Shown one piece after another: positions 1 to 9,339 of a stretch of 64,000 nucleotides of DNA. Position numbers and translations under genes: made by a program. A model generated the notes under the pieces. The model did no database searches, was not told the origin of the DNA, and saw only the letters and a program-made list of their open reading frames with translations. Source of the stretch: Roseobacter sp. MED193 (GTDB taxonomy: Bacteria > Pseudomonadota > Alphaproteobacteria > Rhodobacterales > Rhodobacteraceae); assembly GCF_000152965.1 (NCBI RefSeq), contig NZ_AANB01000012.1, positions 1 to 64,000 on the forward strand. The letters run 5' to 3'. Positions within the stretch are counted from its first letter, which is position 1. The number at the start of each line of letters is the position of its first letter.

Positions 1-823
1 GGGCTGACAGTGTCGCGGATCGTCTGTGCCACATGAGTGTATCGCGCAGTGTCGTCAGCTGGGTGCCGAGCAGCACTGAATAACCCGCACGTCGGTGTTG
101 CTCCAAAAGGTGGGTGGCAAAACTGTGTCGCAACGTGTGCAATGTCGCCGGCTTCTTGACCCCTGCCATATGCTTGGCTGAGGTGAAAGCGCGGCTTAAC
201 TGACGCGGCGAAATCGGGTTGATCTTCGGCTTGCCGGGAAACAGCCAGCCTTCGGGACGTGCCTCGCGCCACCAGGCCCTTAGCAACTCCAGCAAGCCGG
301 GTGACAGCATCACCTTCCGGTCCTTCTGGCCCTTGCCCAACTCGACATGGATCAGCATCCGGTCGCTGTCGATATCGCTGATCTTTAGGTTGCAGACCTC
401 GGACGCCCGAAGTCCTGCGCCGTAAGAGATGCTGAGCGCGGCCCGATACTTCAGCCCCGGTCCGGGTGCTGCCATCAGGATGTCGGACACCTCCTCGACG
501 CTGAAAACCACGGGCAGCTTGCGCGGTTCGGTGCGGAATTGCATGTAGCGCTTCATCTCCTCCCGCCCGCAGGTCATGCTGAAGAAGAACCGCAGCGCCA
601 CGATCCGCACGTTGAACGTCGACGGGGTCACCCCGCTGTCTGTCATGTGCAGCTGATACGCGCGCAGATCTTCCGGTGTCGCCGTGTCGGGTGGCCGCCC
701 AAGAAAGGCCGCGAAGTCCTTGATCGCCCGGATGTGGGACTTCTGCGCCTTCTCGCCCATCCCACGGATGCGCATGTCATCGATCATCCGCTGGCGCAGC
801 GGGGTTACTCTCTCCTCTGTCAT
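1..823 (-). pseudogene. Tyrosine recombinase/integrase, 3' end frameshifted (partial)
   Basis: Reading leftward from ATG at 821-823 (AGGAGG just upstream), about 230 codons encode a lambda-type integrase: an N-terminal SAM-like DNA-binding region (residues about 1-90), then the catalytic domain with the first Arg in GAGLRASEV, the Lys in GKGQKD and the box HTLRHSFATHLLEQ. After that box the reading continues only by changing frame: TDVRVIQ, then LLG, then DTARYTHVAQTIRDTVS with the nucleophile Tyr lie in three different frames within about 100 bases (positions about 1-115). The original frame stays open to the window edge but is nonsense. The family is the IS91-neighbour type of site-specific integrase. 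The catalytic Tyr is out of frame, so the protein should be inactive unless these are sequencing errors. Confidence 0.75.
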
Positions 824-1181
824 GGGAACCTCCTGTCGGTTGATTGAGAAGGCCCCAATCGTCAGACAAGTCAGTCAGATCGCAAAATGCGCGCTGTTAC
901 GGAGGGCTCAATCCATCAGCCGCAAGCGCCATTGCCGCGGAGCGGCTTAGTCCTCGGGCCGTTCTTGCCGGATCGGCTTATGCTGCAATTGCGAAGTCCT
1001 CCGTCCCTCACTCGGTTAGTTTGGGCTCACACCGCAAGTTCGCCGCGCTAGGCGTGAATGGCTGATCTCCGAGACCGCGGCTCTTCACCTGGTCGGGCTT
1101 GGACTAGCAGTGAGGCGGGACAAAACGACCGATCGATGAATCTCCGCTGCAAGAAACACAAACCCGTGTTAACTCTTGCGC
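824..1181. other. Intergenic region, no gene recognised
   Basis: The stretch between the integrase remnant and the EamA gene holds no convincing coding sequence. A small inverted repeat, AACAC-N6-GTGTT (1155-1170), lies immediately before the EamA start and could be an operator or leader hairpin. Nothing else is recognised. Confidence 0.4.
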
Positions 1182-2108
1182 ATGGCAACGGCATCAACAC
1201 AAAGCAGACCAGCAATACCGTACGCGCTAGCGATTGCCGGTGTTCTGTTCGCATCAGTTTGTTTTGGATTGGTTCCCTACTTCAGCCGGGGGCTGACCGA
1301 GCAGGGCATCGCACCATATGCCGTCGCATTCTATCGCTACATCGTAGCTGCAATTCTGCTGCTGCCTGTTCTCTTTAAGCACCGTCAAGCGTGGAGCGAA
1401 ATTAGTTGGGGTCTTTCAGCTGGGGCGGTGATGGGGCTGGGGTGGATTGGCTATGTGATGGCTCTGGAGACACTGCCCGCATCGACAGTGGGCGTGCTTT
1501 ACATGACCTACCCGGTTTTCACGCTGGTCATTGCCTGGGCTTTCTTCTCCGATGCACCTACGAAGCGCGCTTTGCTCGCCTCAGGCCTCATTACGGTAGC
1601 GGCCATTATAGCAGGCTCGCCTGCATCGGTGCCCCTGCAGCACATTCCTATGCTTTTGTTGTCGTTGGCAGCCCCCTTCGGCTTTGGCTTCGGTATTTGT
1701 GTTTTGGTCCACAGGCTGTCCCGCATCCCGCCGCTTGCACGCATTGCCTCCGTTTCCTTGGGATCGGTTCTTGGGCTTTTGCCGCTGATGGCTGGTGCCG
1801 ACATCGCAGAGTTGCTCCCGGCGGGGCAGTCCGACTGGGTATTAATTGTCGGAATTGGTTTGATCACGGCACTTGTGCCGCAGCTCGTTTACACGATCTG
1901 TTCGCCCCTGATCGGCGCTTCCCAAACTGCGGTCGTCGGAAGCATCGAATTGCCGACGATGTTTGCGGTTGGAGTTATTGCATTTGATGAGGTGATCACA
2001 ATGCACCAAGCCGTAGCCTGCGCCCTGGTTTTGGGCGCGATAGCGATTACCAGAAGCCGGAAGACGCGTACTGTAACAACAGTTATTGCGAGAAAGCCCA
2101 AAAAGTAA
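1182..2108 (+). CDS. EamA/DMT-family membrane transporter
   Basis: A protein of about 308 residues made almost wholly of hydrophobic segments, about ten, in two repeated halves of five, as usual for the drug/metabolite transporter (EamA) family. Visible family features are FYRYIVAAIL in the first repeat and GVLYMTYPVFTLVIAW at the end of it. These proteins sit in the inner membrane and export or exchange small metabolites; the substrate cannot be told. The ATG at 1182 is preferred over an in-frame TTG six bases earlier, although no strong ribosome site is visible. It stands alone, pointing toward the MobA-like gene after a 165-base gap. Confidence 0.8.
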   Translation: MATASTQSRPAIPYALAIAGVLFASVCFGLVPYFSRGLTEQGIAPYAVAFYRYIVAAILLLPVLFKHRQAWSEISWGLSAGAVMGLGWIGYVMALETLPASTVGVLYMTYPVFTLVIAWAFFSDAPTKRALLASGLITVAAIIAGSPASVPLQHIPMLLLSLAAPFGFGFGICVLVHRLSRIPPLARIASVSLGSVLGLLPLMAGADIAELLPAGQSDWVLIVGIGLITALVPQLVYTICSPLIGASQTAVVGSIELPTMFAVGVIAFDEVITMHQAVACALVLGAIAITRSRKTRTVTTVIARKPKK

Positions 2109-2225
2109 GTTCGGGCTCGATCGTTGAATCCGCCGCGCTGTGGATGAACGTCGGCATAGCCGAAAATGCTTAGAGTGTCATTTCGCCCCATACCGCAAAG
2201 GACCCCATCTAGCTTTCATATAGTA

Positions 2226-2237
2226 AGTATAGATACT
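2226..2237. promoter_or_regulatory. Inverted repeat in the mobA-like promoter
   Basis: AGTAT-AG-ATACT is an inverted repeat about 37 bases before the start of the MobA-like monooxygenase, inside an AT-rich stretch that is otherwise unusual here. Its place and symmetry suit a dimeric regulator. No regulator gene is adjacent, so the binding protein is unknown. Confidence 0.35.
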
Positions 2238-2273
2238 AATTAAAGCTGCGAGCTGCCAAAGTGGAGGAAACCG

Positions 2274-4205
2274 ATGCAATACTATGTCGATGGCTTCAGG
2301 CCCGGCGATCCTGACGTCAAAGCCCCTGCCCCCGGTCGTGATCGGTCTCTAAACGGTGCAATTCCAGACAAAGTCGACGTCTTGATTGCGGGCTGCGGCC
2401 CGGCCGGCCTTTGCCTTGCGGCGCAATTGGCGGGATTTTCCGAGATTACCACGATGATCGTCGAGCCCAAGCATGGCCCGATGGAAAAGGGACAAGCTGA
2501 CGGAGTGAATGTCCGCTCGATGGAGATGTTCCAGGCGTTTGGGTTCGCTGAGAAGGTCAAGCGTGAGGCCTACTGGGTCAACCAGACCACCTTCTGGAAG
2601 CCCGACCCGGGCAATTCCGACCACATCACGCGCGTCGGGATTGCTCAAGATGTCGCCGACGATCAGTCGGAAATGCCGCACACCATCGTGAACCAAGCAC
2701 GCATTCACCAGCTCTTCCTCGATGTCATGAGAAAATCGCCGACACGGCTCGAACCGCATTACGGCCTCCGCGTTCTGGACATTGAGATCGACACGGGCGC
2801 GGAGGAGTACCCAGTGACCGTGACGCTTGAGCGGGTCAAAGAAGACGGCAGTGCAGGGGAAACGCTGACCTTGCGGGCGAATTACGTCGTCGGCTGTGAT
2901 GGCGCGCGCAGCAATGTGCGCAAAGCCATCGGCGGCAAGTTGCATGGAGACGCCGCGCACCAGGCTTGGGGTGTGATGGACATTCTCGCCAATTCCGATT
3001 TTCCGGACCTGCGCCGCAAATGCCTGATCCAGTCGGCCAAAGAGGGCAATGTCCTGATCATCCCGCGTGAGGGCGGATACCTGTTCCGGATGTACGTAGA
3101 ACTCGACAAGCTCAACCCGGATGAGCGGGTTTCGAACCGCAACCTGACGTCAGACCACATCATCGCCGCCGCGAACCGGATCATGCGGCCCTACACTATC
3201 GACGTGAAAGAAGTGGTCTGGTGGTCAGTTTACGAGATCGGTCACCGCTTGACGGACAAGTTCGACGATGTGCCCGAAGGCGAAACCGCCACACGCAATC
3301 CGCGCGTCTTCACGGCGGGTGATGCCTGTCACACCCACAGCCCCAAGGCCGGCCAGGGCATGAACGTGTCGATGGGCGATACCTTCAACCTTGGTTGGAA
3401 GCTGGCGCATGTGCTGACGGGCCGGGCCGACGCCAGCCTGTTGCACAGCTATTCCGCCGAGCGTCTGGAAGAGGCAAAGCGCCTCGTCGAGACCGATCAC
3501 AAATGGGCGCGGGTGATGAGTGCGCCTCCGGGCGAATCCGAACTCGATGGCACCGACATGCCCCGCTTTCAGAAACAGTTCATCGAGAACCTCGAATTCA
3601 CCGGCGGGCTTGCCGTGCACTACGATCCGTCGCGTATCATTGCTGAGACGGAGCATCAGCGGCTTGCGACAGGTCAGATCATCGGGAAACGGTTTCATTC
3701 GGCCCCTGTGCTTCGGCTTTCCGATGCAAAGCCCCTGCACCTGGGTCATGTGGCCCAGGCTGACGGGCGCTGGCGCCTATATGCCTTCGCGGGGAAGGAC
3801 GATGTGGGAACCTCGGGTGGCGCCATTGATCGGCTCTGCGCGTGGCTGGAAAGCGATCCTGCCTCGCCGGTGCAGCGGTTCACGCGCAAGACCGAGGACA
3901 TCGACGGTCTCATCGACCTGCGCGCTGTGTTTCAGCAGGACTTCAAGTCGCTGAATTACGAAGCGATGCCGTCCCTCCTGCGTCCTGCGAAGGGTCGTTA
4001 CGGCCTGCGCGATTTCGAGAAGGTCTTTTGCGTCGATCACAAGCTTGGAGACGACATTTACGACATGCGCGGGATCGACCGGACGAAAGGCTGCACGATC
4101 GTCGTTCGCCCTGACCAATATGTCGCTCATATCCTGCCACTGGATGCCTTCGACGACCTGACGGCGTTCTTTGACGGAGTATTCAAACCACGAGACGAAG
4201 CGTAA
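2274..4205 (+). CDS. mobA: FAD-dependent 3-hydroxybenzoate 4-monooxygenase (MobA-like)
   Basis: A 643-residue flavoprotein hydroxylase, the usual length of MobA / phenol 2-monooxygenase-like enzymes. The FAD-binding GCGPAG sits near residue 40, the DG motif in VVGCDGARSNVR near 210, and the GD motif GDACHTHSPKAGQGMN near 349; the last 170 residues form the thioredoxin-like C-terminal domain of this class. The N-terminus (MQYYVDGFRPGDP) and the stretch FWKPDP closely resemble Comamonas MobA as remembered. The reaction would be NADPH- and O2-dependent conversion of 3-hydroxybenzoate to protocatechuate, which suits the pca genes 8 kb away. GGAGG lies before the ATG. Phenol 2-monooxygenase activity remains possible. 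Confidence 0.75.
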   Translation: MQYYVDGFRPGDPDVKAPAPGRDRSLNGAIPDKVDVLIAGCGPAGLCLAAQLAGFSEITTMIVEPKHGPMEKGQADGVNVRSMEMFQAFGFAEKVKREAYWVNQTTFWKPDPGNSDHITRVGIAQDVADDQSEMPHTIVNQARIHQLFLDVMRKSPTRLEPHYGLRVLDIEIDTGAEEYPVTVTLERVKEDGSAGETLTLRANYVVGCDGARSNVRKAIGGKLHGDAAHQAWGVMDILANSDFPDLRRKCLIQSAKEGNVLIIPREGGYLFRMYVELDKLNPDERVSNRNLTSDHIIAAANRIMRPYTIDVKEVVWWSVYEIGHRLTDKFDDVPEGETATRNPRVFTAGDACHTHSPKAGQGMNVSMGDTFNLGWKLAHVLTGRADASLLHSYSAERLEEAKRLVETDHKWARVMSAPPGESELDGTDMPRFQKQFIENLEFTGGLAVHYDPSRIIAETEHQRLATGQIIGKRFHSAPVLRLSDAKPLHLGHVAQADGRWRLYAFAGKDDVGTSGGAIDRLCAWLESDPASPVQRFTRKTEDIDGLIDLRAVFQQDFKSLNYEAMPSLLRPAKGRYGLRDFEKVFCVDHKLGDDIYDMRGIDRTKGCTIVVRPDQYVAHILPLDAFDDLTAFFDGVFKPRDEA

Positions 4206-4318
4206 ACGGCCGAAGGATCCATCCGCGCTGCGCTTGGCTCAAGCGCGGCGCACTCCATTTTTCGAGTGTTTATGCAGCCCTGACCGATCCTGCTTTTCAT
4301 CACTTAAGGCGAGAGACC

Positions 4319-5242
4319 ATGACCGATGTAGTTCTGTTGATGCTTCCCATCTTCACCATGATTGCCATCGGCAGTTTGTTCGTGTGGCGCGGGTGGTTTC
4401 CGACAGAGGGACTGCCGGTCCTGAACAAGTTCGTCATGAATGCCTGCATTCCGGTTCTGCTGTTCTCCGCGATTACCAATGGCGAGTCGCTTTCGGATTT
4501 CTCCTGGCTCAATTCGGTAACTTACGCCGCCGGGTCGCTTGGGTCGGTCGTGTTTCTTTGGGTGCTATTGCGGTACGGCTTTCGGGAAGCGCAGCCTCAA
4601 AGCGTCATCCTTGCTTTGGGTGGTGCGACCGCGAACACCATATTTCTGGGTTTCCCGATCGCATCGGCTTTCATTCCGGGCCGCGCTGCGGAAGCCTTTG
4701 CCTGGGTCGTTTTTGCTGAGGTTGCAATCATTATGCCGTTGATCACAACGCTTGCGCTGCTGGCCGAGGAACGCCACGAAGGAAACGCGCTATCAACCGC
4801 ACTCAAGGCGCTATTCCGGAGCCCTGTCGTGCTAGGTCTCCTTGGGGGTTTTGCCTTTCTCGCAACGGGGCTTTCGCTTCCGGGTTGGGGGGATCAGGTC
4901 GTAACCTCGATCGTCTCTGCCGCCCCTTTCGTCGCGCTCTTCGTGATAGGCGGCAGCATCCTGCAGTTTCGAATGTCGCGAAGCGGCCCGCGGGTCCTGG
5001 CTGTTACTTTGACGAAGCTTGTCGTACATCCGCTGGTCGTGGGGGTCGCGTTCTGGGCTGTCTTTGGGTGGGCGGACCCTGTAACCCGCGACGCAATTCT
5101 CTTCGCTTGCATGCCGCTTTTCCTATCGTTTGTTGCGTTCTGCGGGCGGCACTCCGTGGGAGACGTGGGTGCATCCGCGATCGTGATGTCCACCCTGCTT
5201 GGTGCTGTCACTGTCCCGGTCGTTTTGGGCTTTCTTTTCTGA
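4319..5242 (+). CDS. AEC-family transporter (auxin efflux carrier fold)
   Basis: A 307-residue integral membrane protein with about ten hydrophobic helices in two inverted repeats. It has the AEC-family stretch FVMNACIPVLLFSAI near the start and a second-half segment beginning KLVVHPLVVG. AEC transporters move organic anions such as malate or malonate across the inner membrane. It follows the MobA-like gene on the same strand after 113 bases, so uptake of the hydroxybenzoate substrate is a reasonable guess, not shown by the sequence. The ATG follows GGCGAGAGACC. Confidence 0.8.
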   Translation: MTDVVLLMLPIFTMIAIGSLFVWRGWFPTEGLPVLNKFVMNACIPVLLFSAITNGESLSDFSWLNSVTYAAGSLGSVVFLWVLLRYGFREAQPQSVILALGGATANTIFLGFPIASAFIPGRAAEAFAWVVFAEVAIIMPLITTLALLAEERHEGNALSTALKALFRSPVVLGLLGGFAFLATGLSLPGWGDQVVTSIVSAAPFVALFVIGGSILQFRMSRSGPRVLAVTLTKLVVHPLVVGVAFWAVFGWADPVTRDAILFACMPLFLSFVAFCGRHSVGDVGASAIVMSTLLGAVTVPVVLGFLF

Positions 5243-5262
5243 AACAGCGATGCAGTAGCGCT

Positions 5263-5451
5263 TCAGATGTCCCTTAGCGACAGTGAAGCTGCTGCTGCGT
5301 CTATGCAATCCGCGACCTTTTCTGCATCGCCGTTTTCATAGGCCAAAAGCAGAGACAGTTTCGCCAAAAACAGCTGGCAGTTGTCGGGGCCAACCGCGTC
5401 AATCCTGTGCGCCAAAGCCGCGTAAACATCTTCAAGCTCTTGCTGTGTCAT
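5263..5451 (-). CDS. DUF2783 family small protein
   Basis: A 62-residue, mostly helical acidic protein (MTQQELEDVYAALAHRID...). It matches the DUF2783 type, which is regularly found right after a flavin monooxygenase of the kind encoded upstream. Its start overlaps the end of that monooxygenase by 4 bases (ATGA), so the two are translationally coupled. No catalytic motif is visible. A role as partner or stabiliser of the monooxygenase is inference from this fixed pairing. Confidence 0.7.
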   Translation of the reverse strand: MTQQELEDVYAALAHRIDAVGPDNCQLFLAKLSLLLAYENGDAEKVADCIDAAAASLSLRDI

Positions 5452-7079
5452 TGCCCGGTGCCCTTTGTGAAAGTGACGGACAGTAGCGCGTTGAAAATCG
5501 TTTCAGCGCCGGTCTCCTTCCAACGTGCAGCGATATGCATGTCGGGCCGAATGAGGTAGGCCGTCATTTTCCCTGCTCCCAATTTATCTGATATTGCGCA
5601 AGGGAACGGCAGGCACATGACGCACAAAGCGTCATAAGATGGCAACAGCTCAGCGAGCTGCTCTTTCAGTTCCTGCGAGAAGCAAATTACGTTGAACCCT
5701 GCTCCCAGGCGGTCTGATAAGAAGGCTCCCCCCAGCGGCATGTCCGGCATAAGTGCGCCGACGCTGGGGCCTTCGGTGAATGCTGGATCGTCGGGGAGTA
5801 CGGCAGGGCTGTCTGCATAGGTGAACGCGGTCATCTGGCGCGGGTTGGCCAGCTCTCCGGCAAATGGCTTGGTCAACGCCAGGGAAAGTGCGGCATCCCG
5901 CATGATCCGCCAGCCTTGCGTGTTGGGCGTCATGAAACGCGCGCTTTTTGATGCATTCGCAAAAACATCCAATGTCGCGCCGCGCCGTTCAGGCGTGTAG
6001 CTGTCCAACAACGCCTCACTCGCTTTGCCGTTCAGTACCCAGCCAAGCTTCCAACCAATATTCGCTGCATCCGCGAGTCCGTTGTTCAACCCTCTGACAC
6101 CGAAGATTGGCACGATATGGGCGCTGTCGCCCACAAAAAACACCCGACCGTCGCGGTAATCATCAAGCGCGAGGGTGTTGGCGGAATAGACGCTCCACCA
6201 CTCTAGTTCCCACGGACCATCATGCCCGATATCGCGCAGGACGGAGGTGACACTATCGCGCACGGTCTGCTCTTTGATCGCGTCTTCGGTGTTTTCGTCG
6301 TCGCCCAACTGGTAGTCGATGCGCCAGATGTCATCGGGTTGTTTGTGGATCAGGACTGTCCCGCCTGGACGACATTCCGGATCGAACAGGGCACGACGGA
6401 TCGTTGGATAATCGTGCGCCATTCGGATATCGGCGATGACATACCGGCCTTCGAAGTTTTCTCCCTTGAGACGCAGGCCGCGCATCTTGCGCATCGGGCT
6501 TCTTGCACCGTCACATGCAAGGATCCAGGTCGCCTCGAACGGATAATCCCCATGCGGGTCAGAGACGGTCAGGCGCGCGCCCGTCTCGGTATCCTCGACA
6601 CCGATGACTTCGCTTTGCCAACGGACTTCAATCAGATCACTGCGTTCGACGGTCTGCCATAAGAATTGCTCGATATACTGCTGCTGCAGATTGTACATCG
6701 GGCGATATTTCTCATCTTTACTGTCCGGCATCTGGAATTCCAGAATCTGGTCGCCGCGAAAGAAAGACCGGCCGGTTGTCCAGCCTAGCGCTTTTTCCAA
6801 AAACGGTTCAACGGCACCGATCTGCTCCAGGATATAGAAACTGGGCCTCGCGATACAGATCGCCCGGCTGCCGTCGTTGAACGTGGACTTGTTGTCAAAA
6901 ACGACGGAACGGATGCCTTCCCTGGCAAGCGCAAGCGCGGCTGTCATGCCGATTGGTCCTGCGCCGACAATTGCCACCGGCGCGCTGCGCTCGGCGTTCC
7001 TCCAAGAAACATCAGGTGCGTCGAATTCCGGATACGTGAAGTAAAGAGAATCTGTCTCGCTTCGGCCTGATGGTCTCAA
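5448..7079 (-). CDS. FAD-dependent aromatic monooxygenase (MhpA/PheA superfamily)
   Basis: A class A flavin monooxygenase. The dinucleotide motif VAIVGAGPIGM is followed by GSRAICIARPS, then the DG motif in ACDGARSPMR and the FAD motif VFFVGDSAHIVP with FGVRGLNNG. The frame is open up to a TTG at 7184, but a TTG at 7079 with GGGGAG nine bases ahead gives a 543-residue protein whose YFTYPEF start is typical of this subfamily, so 7079 is chosen. The likely reaction is hydroxylation of a phenolic acid; the substrate is not evident. It is coupled to the DUF2783 gene and lies just after the TRAP transporter genes, which probably import the substrate. Confidence 0.75.
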   Translation of the reverse strand: MRPSGRSETDSLYFTYPEFDAPDVSWRNAERSAPVAIVGAGPIGMTAALALAREGIRSVVFDNKSTFNDGSRAICIARPSFYILEQIGAVEPFLEKALGWTTGRSFFRGDQILEFQMPDSKDEKYRPMYNLQQQYIEQFLWQTVERSDLIEVRWQSEVIGVEDTETGARLTVSDPHGDYPFEATWILACDGARSPMRKMRGLRLKGENFEGRYVIADIRMAHDYPTIRRALFDPECRPGGTVLIHKQPDDIWRIDYQLGDDENTEDAIKEQTVRDSVTSVLRDIGHDGPWELEWWSVYSANTLALDDYRDGRVFFVGDSAHIVPIFGVRGLNNGLADAANIGWKLGWVLNGKASEALLDSYTPERRGATLDVFANASKSARFMTPNTQGWRIMRDAALSLALTKPFAGELANPRQMTAFTYADSPAVLPDDPAFTEGPSVGALMPDMPLGGAFLSDRLGAGFNVICFSQELKEQLAELLPSYDALCVMCLPFPCAISDKLGAGKMTAYLIRPDMHIAARWKETGAETIFNALLSVTFTKGTGQ

Positions 7080-7198
7080 TTTCCGGTTCTCCCCAGGATT
7101 TGAAAAAGATACGAATTTTCTTCGGCGGCCAGACCAAAGGAGGCAGAGTTCTCGACCCCTCGGCGTGGCATACCAAGGGGTCAAGTGATTTTCGCTGA

Positions 7199-8698
7199 TT
7201 AAAGAGGCAACAATGCCAGTGTGATGAAGGGAAATGCCACAAGGATCATCACCCGGATAAGATCCGATCCGACGAAATAGAGCACAGCCTTATAGGTATC
7301 GACCATCGGTGTCTTCTTGTCCATCGCGTTGATAACAAAGAGGTTCATGCCTACGGGAGGTGTGATGAGGCCGACTTCGACCACGATCAGAACAAGGATC
7401 CCGAACCAGATTGCCGTGTATTCGACATTGACACGGTTCAGTGCGCCCTGGTTCACACCGCGCAGACCAAGCTCACGCGTCATTTCACGCGAAAGCTCCT
7501 GCCCACTTGCCAGCAGCGCCTGAGCTTCCTGCAAGACAGATGCCGATATCTCTGCACCGCTCGCGACAAGATCATCCAGCTTGGCGGACTGCAACTCGAC
7601 CATCGAGACCAAGCCAAAATCCAATTCCTGCATGATTGGCCAGAAGATCGGAATGGTCAGGAGGATCATCGACAGACTGTCCATGAGACACCCAAGCAGA
7701 AGGTAGAACACGAGGATGATCATCAAGATCAACCAGGGGCTCAGACCGCTCCCTCCAACCCATGAAGCGGCCTCTTGTGGTAGCTGGGTCAAGGCCAGAA
7801 AACCGTTGTAGAATGCTGCCCCAAGAACGATGAAGAAGATCATCGCGGAGGCACGAGCGGTCACGAAAAAGCTTTCGGAAAGGGTTGTTCGCGTCAGTCC
7901 GCCAGCAAGCCAGGCAATCAATCCGGTCCCGAAGGCTCCGACGGCCGCGCCTTCGGTCGGTGTAAACCAACCAAGATAAATGCCGCCGACAACAAGGAAG
8001 AACACCAGAAGCACAGGCCATACATCGAACAGAGCTCGAAAGCGATCAAGGTAAGGCATCCGCGCGCGCGTAGTGCCGCCGTTGGCCGGGTTGATACGGA
8101 CGTAGATCGCAATTGTGATCATGTATCCGGCCGCAGCCAGAATGCCTGGAATGAAGGCCGCGAGAAACAGCTTGGCGATGTTTTGCTCGGTCAGAATGGC
8201 ATAGATCACCAGCACAACGGATGGTGGAATCAAGATGCCCAAAGTGCCACCAGCGGCGAGTGTGGCGGTGGAAAAACCGCCAGCATAACCATAGGCTTTC
8301 AACTCGGGCAACGCGACGCGGCTCATGGTGGCCGCTGTTGCGAGGGATGATCCGCAGATTGCACCGAACCCGGCGCAGGCCCCCACAGACGCCATCGCAA
8401 CACCGCCCTTTCGATGCCCAAGCCAACTTTCCGCGGCTTTGAACAGCGATTGGCTCATGCCGCCAAGGGTCGCGAAATAGCCCATCAGAAGGAACATCGG
8501 AACGATTGACAGTGAGTAATTGGAGAAGGTTCCGAAGGTCTCCGACTTGAGCCGCGCAAAGGGAATAGTGGTATCGCCCGTCACGGCGACGAGACCCACC
8601 AGACCCGCAAGAAACATCGCAAGGCCGATCGGAACGCGAAGGAAGATCAGAATAAGAAGGGCCGGGAAAGATAGCAGCCCGATCATGAGATCACTCAA
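7199..8698 (-). CDS. dctM: TRAP transporter large permease (DctM)
   Basis: A 499-residue membrane protein of the DctM family: GTLGILIPPS in the first half and GLITPPVGMN near the C-terminus are signature stretches. It forms the channel of a Na+-driven tripartite uptake system for organic acids. A TTG start at 8698 is supported by GGAGG seven bases before it and by its overlap with the DctQ stop codon; the ATG four codons on is too far from that site. About 63 hydrophilic residues (roughly 364-426, beginning VSMVELQSAK) sit between two late helices and make the protein longer than the usual 430. The second DctM in this window lacks this insert. Confidence 0.9.
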   Translation of the reverse strand: MSDLMIGLLSFPALLILIFLRVPIGLAMFLAGLVGLVAVTGDTTIPFARLKSETFGTFSNYSLSIVPMFLLMGYFATLGGMSQSLFKAAESWLGHRKGGVAMASVGACAGFGAICGSSLATAATMSRVALPELKAYGYAGGFSTATLAAGGTLGILIPPSVVLVIYAILTEQNIAKLFLAAFIPGILAAAGYMITIAIYVRINPANGGTTRARMPYLDRFRALFDVWPVLLVFFLVVGGIYLGWFTPTEGAAVGAFGTGLIAWLAGGLTRTTLSESFFVTARASAMIFFIVLGAAFYNGFLALTQLPQEAASWVGGSGLSPWLILMIILVFYLLLGCLMDSLSMILLTIPIFWPIMQELDFGLVSMVELQSAKLDDLVASGAEISASVLQEAQALLASGQELSREMTRELGLRGVNQGALNRVNVEYTAIWFGILVLIVVEVGLITPPVGMNLFVINAMDKKTPMVDTYKAVLYFVGSDLIRVMILVAFPFITLALLPL

Positions 8699-9279
8699 TG
8701 GTCCGCCTCCAGTTCGGGCGGCAGCACGCGGTTACCCGTCGCGCTTTCGACGACCCGCATTGTTGCCACGTAGATTGAAACAATGGCGGCCACGATCGCA
8801 GCCACGAGGCTGACGGCGTAGGCCCACCAGATGGGAAACTCGAGGTAGAATGTCGTCTCTCCCGAATTGCGCTTGCTTTGCATGCCCTCGAAGAGTTGCC
8901 ACGCGATGAGAATGAGGACGGCAGCGAACACCACTTCGATGACTGCGCGAAGCAGCCGGTTCGCCCGCAAAGGCAATTTCGAAGAGAAGATATCGACGGA
9001 TGCGTGCGCACCGTTCAGTTGGCACAGCGGCAAAAAGGCGAAAATCGCAAAAGCCATTCCGGCTTCGACAATTTCGAAATCGCCCTTGATCGGCCCGACC
9101 CCTGTATTCAACAAGGCAGCTGCAAGCCCGGGCATGACCGATTGGATAAACTCTCCATTGAGTATGGTGTTCAAGGATCGGCCCAGAATTGAAAGGCATG
9201 TCAGAACGATGAGAATCGTCAGGACATAACCACCCAGCCTGGCGAAAGTCCGCGCCAGACCGTCAAAGAACGTATGCAT
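8695..9279 (-). CDS. dctQ: TRAP transporter small permease (DctQ)
   Basis: A 194-residue protein with four hydrophobic helices, the size and topology of DctQ, the small membrane subunit that pairs with DctM. The ATG at 9279 follows GGGGAGGAGCACC; a longer frame upstream has no ribosome site. The region around MAFAIFAFLPLCQLNGAHASVD is the conserved DctQ loop. It lies between the binding protein and DctM, overlapping the DctM start. Confidence 0.88.
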   Translation of the reverse strand: MHTFFDGLARTFARLGGYVLTILIVLTCLSILGRSLNTILNGEFIQSVMPGLAAALLNTGVGPIKGDFEIVEAGMAFAIFAFLPLCQLNGAHASVDIFSSKLPLRANRLLRAVIEVVFAAVLILIAWQLFEGMQSKRNSGETTFYLEFPIWWAYAVSLVAAIVAAIVSIYVATMRVVESATGNRVLPPELEADH

Positions 9280-9302
9280 GGTGCTCCTCCCCAGGCAGGT
9301 GA

Positions 9303-9330
9303 GCACCGCCGGAAAACGCTCCGGCGGTGC
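9303..9330 (-). promoter_or_regulatory. Intercistronic hairpin after dctP
   Basis: A perfect 11-bp stem (GCACCGCCGGA paired across a 6-base loop) lies between the binding protein gene and dctQ. There is no following T run, so it probably protects the upstream dctP message or attenuates rather than fully stopping transcription. The second TRAP operon has a hairpin in the same place. Confidence 0.55.
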
Positions 9331-9339
9331 GATTGGCAA

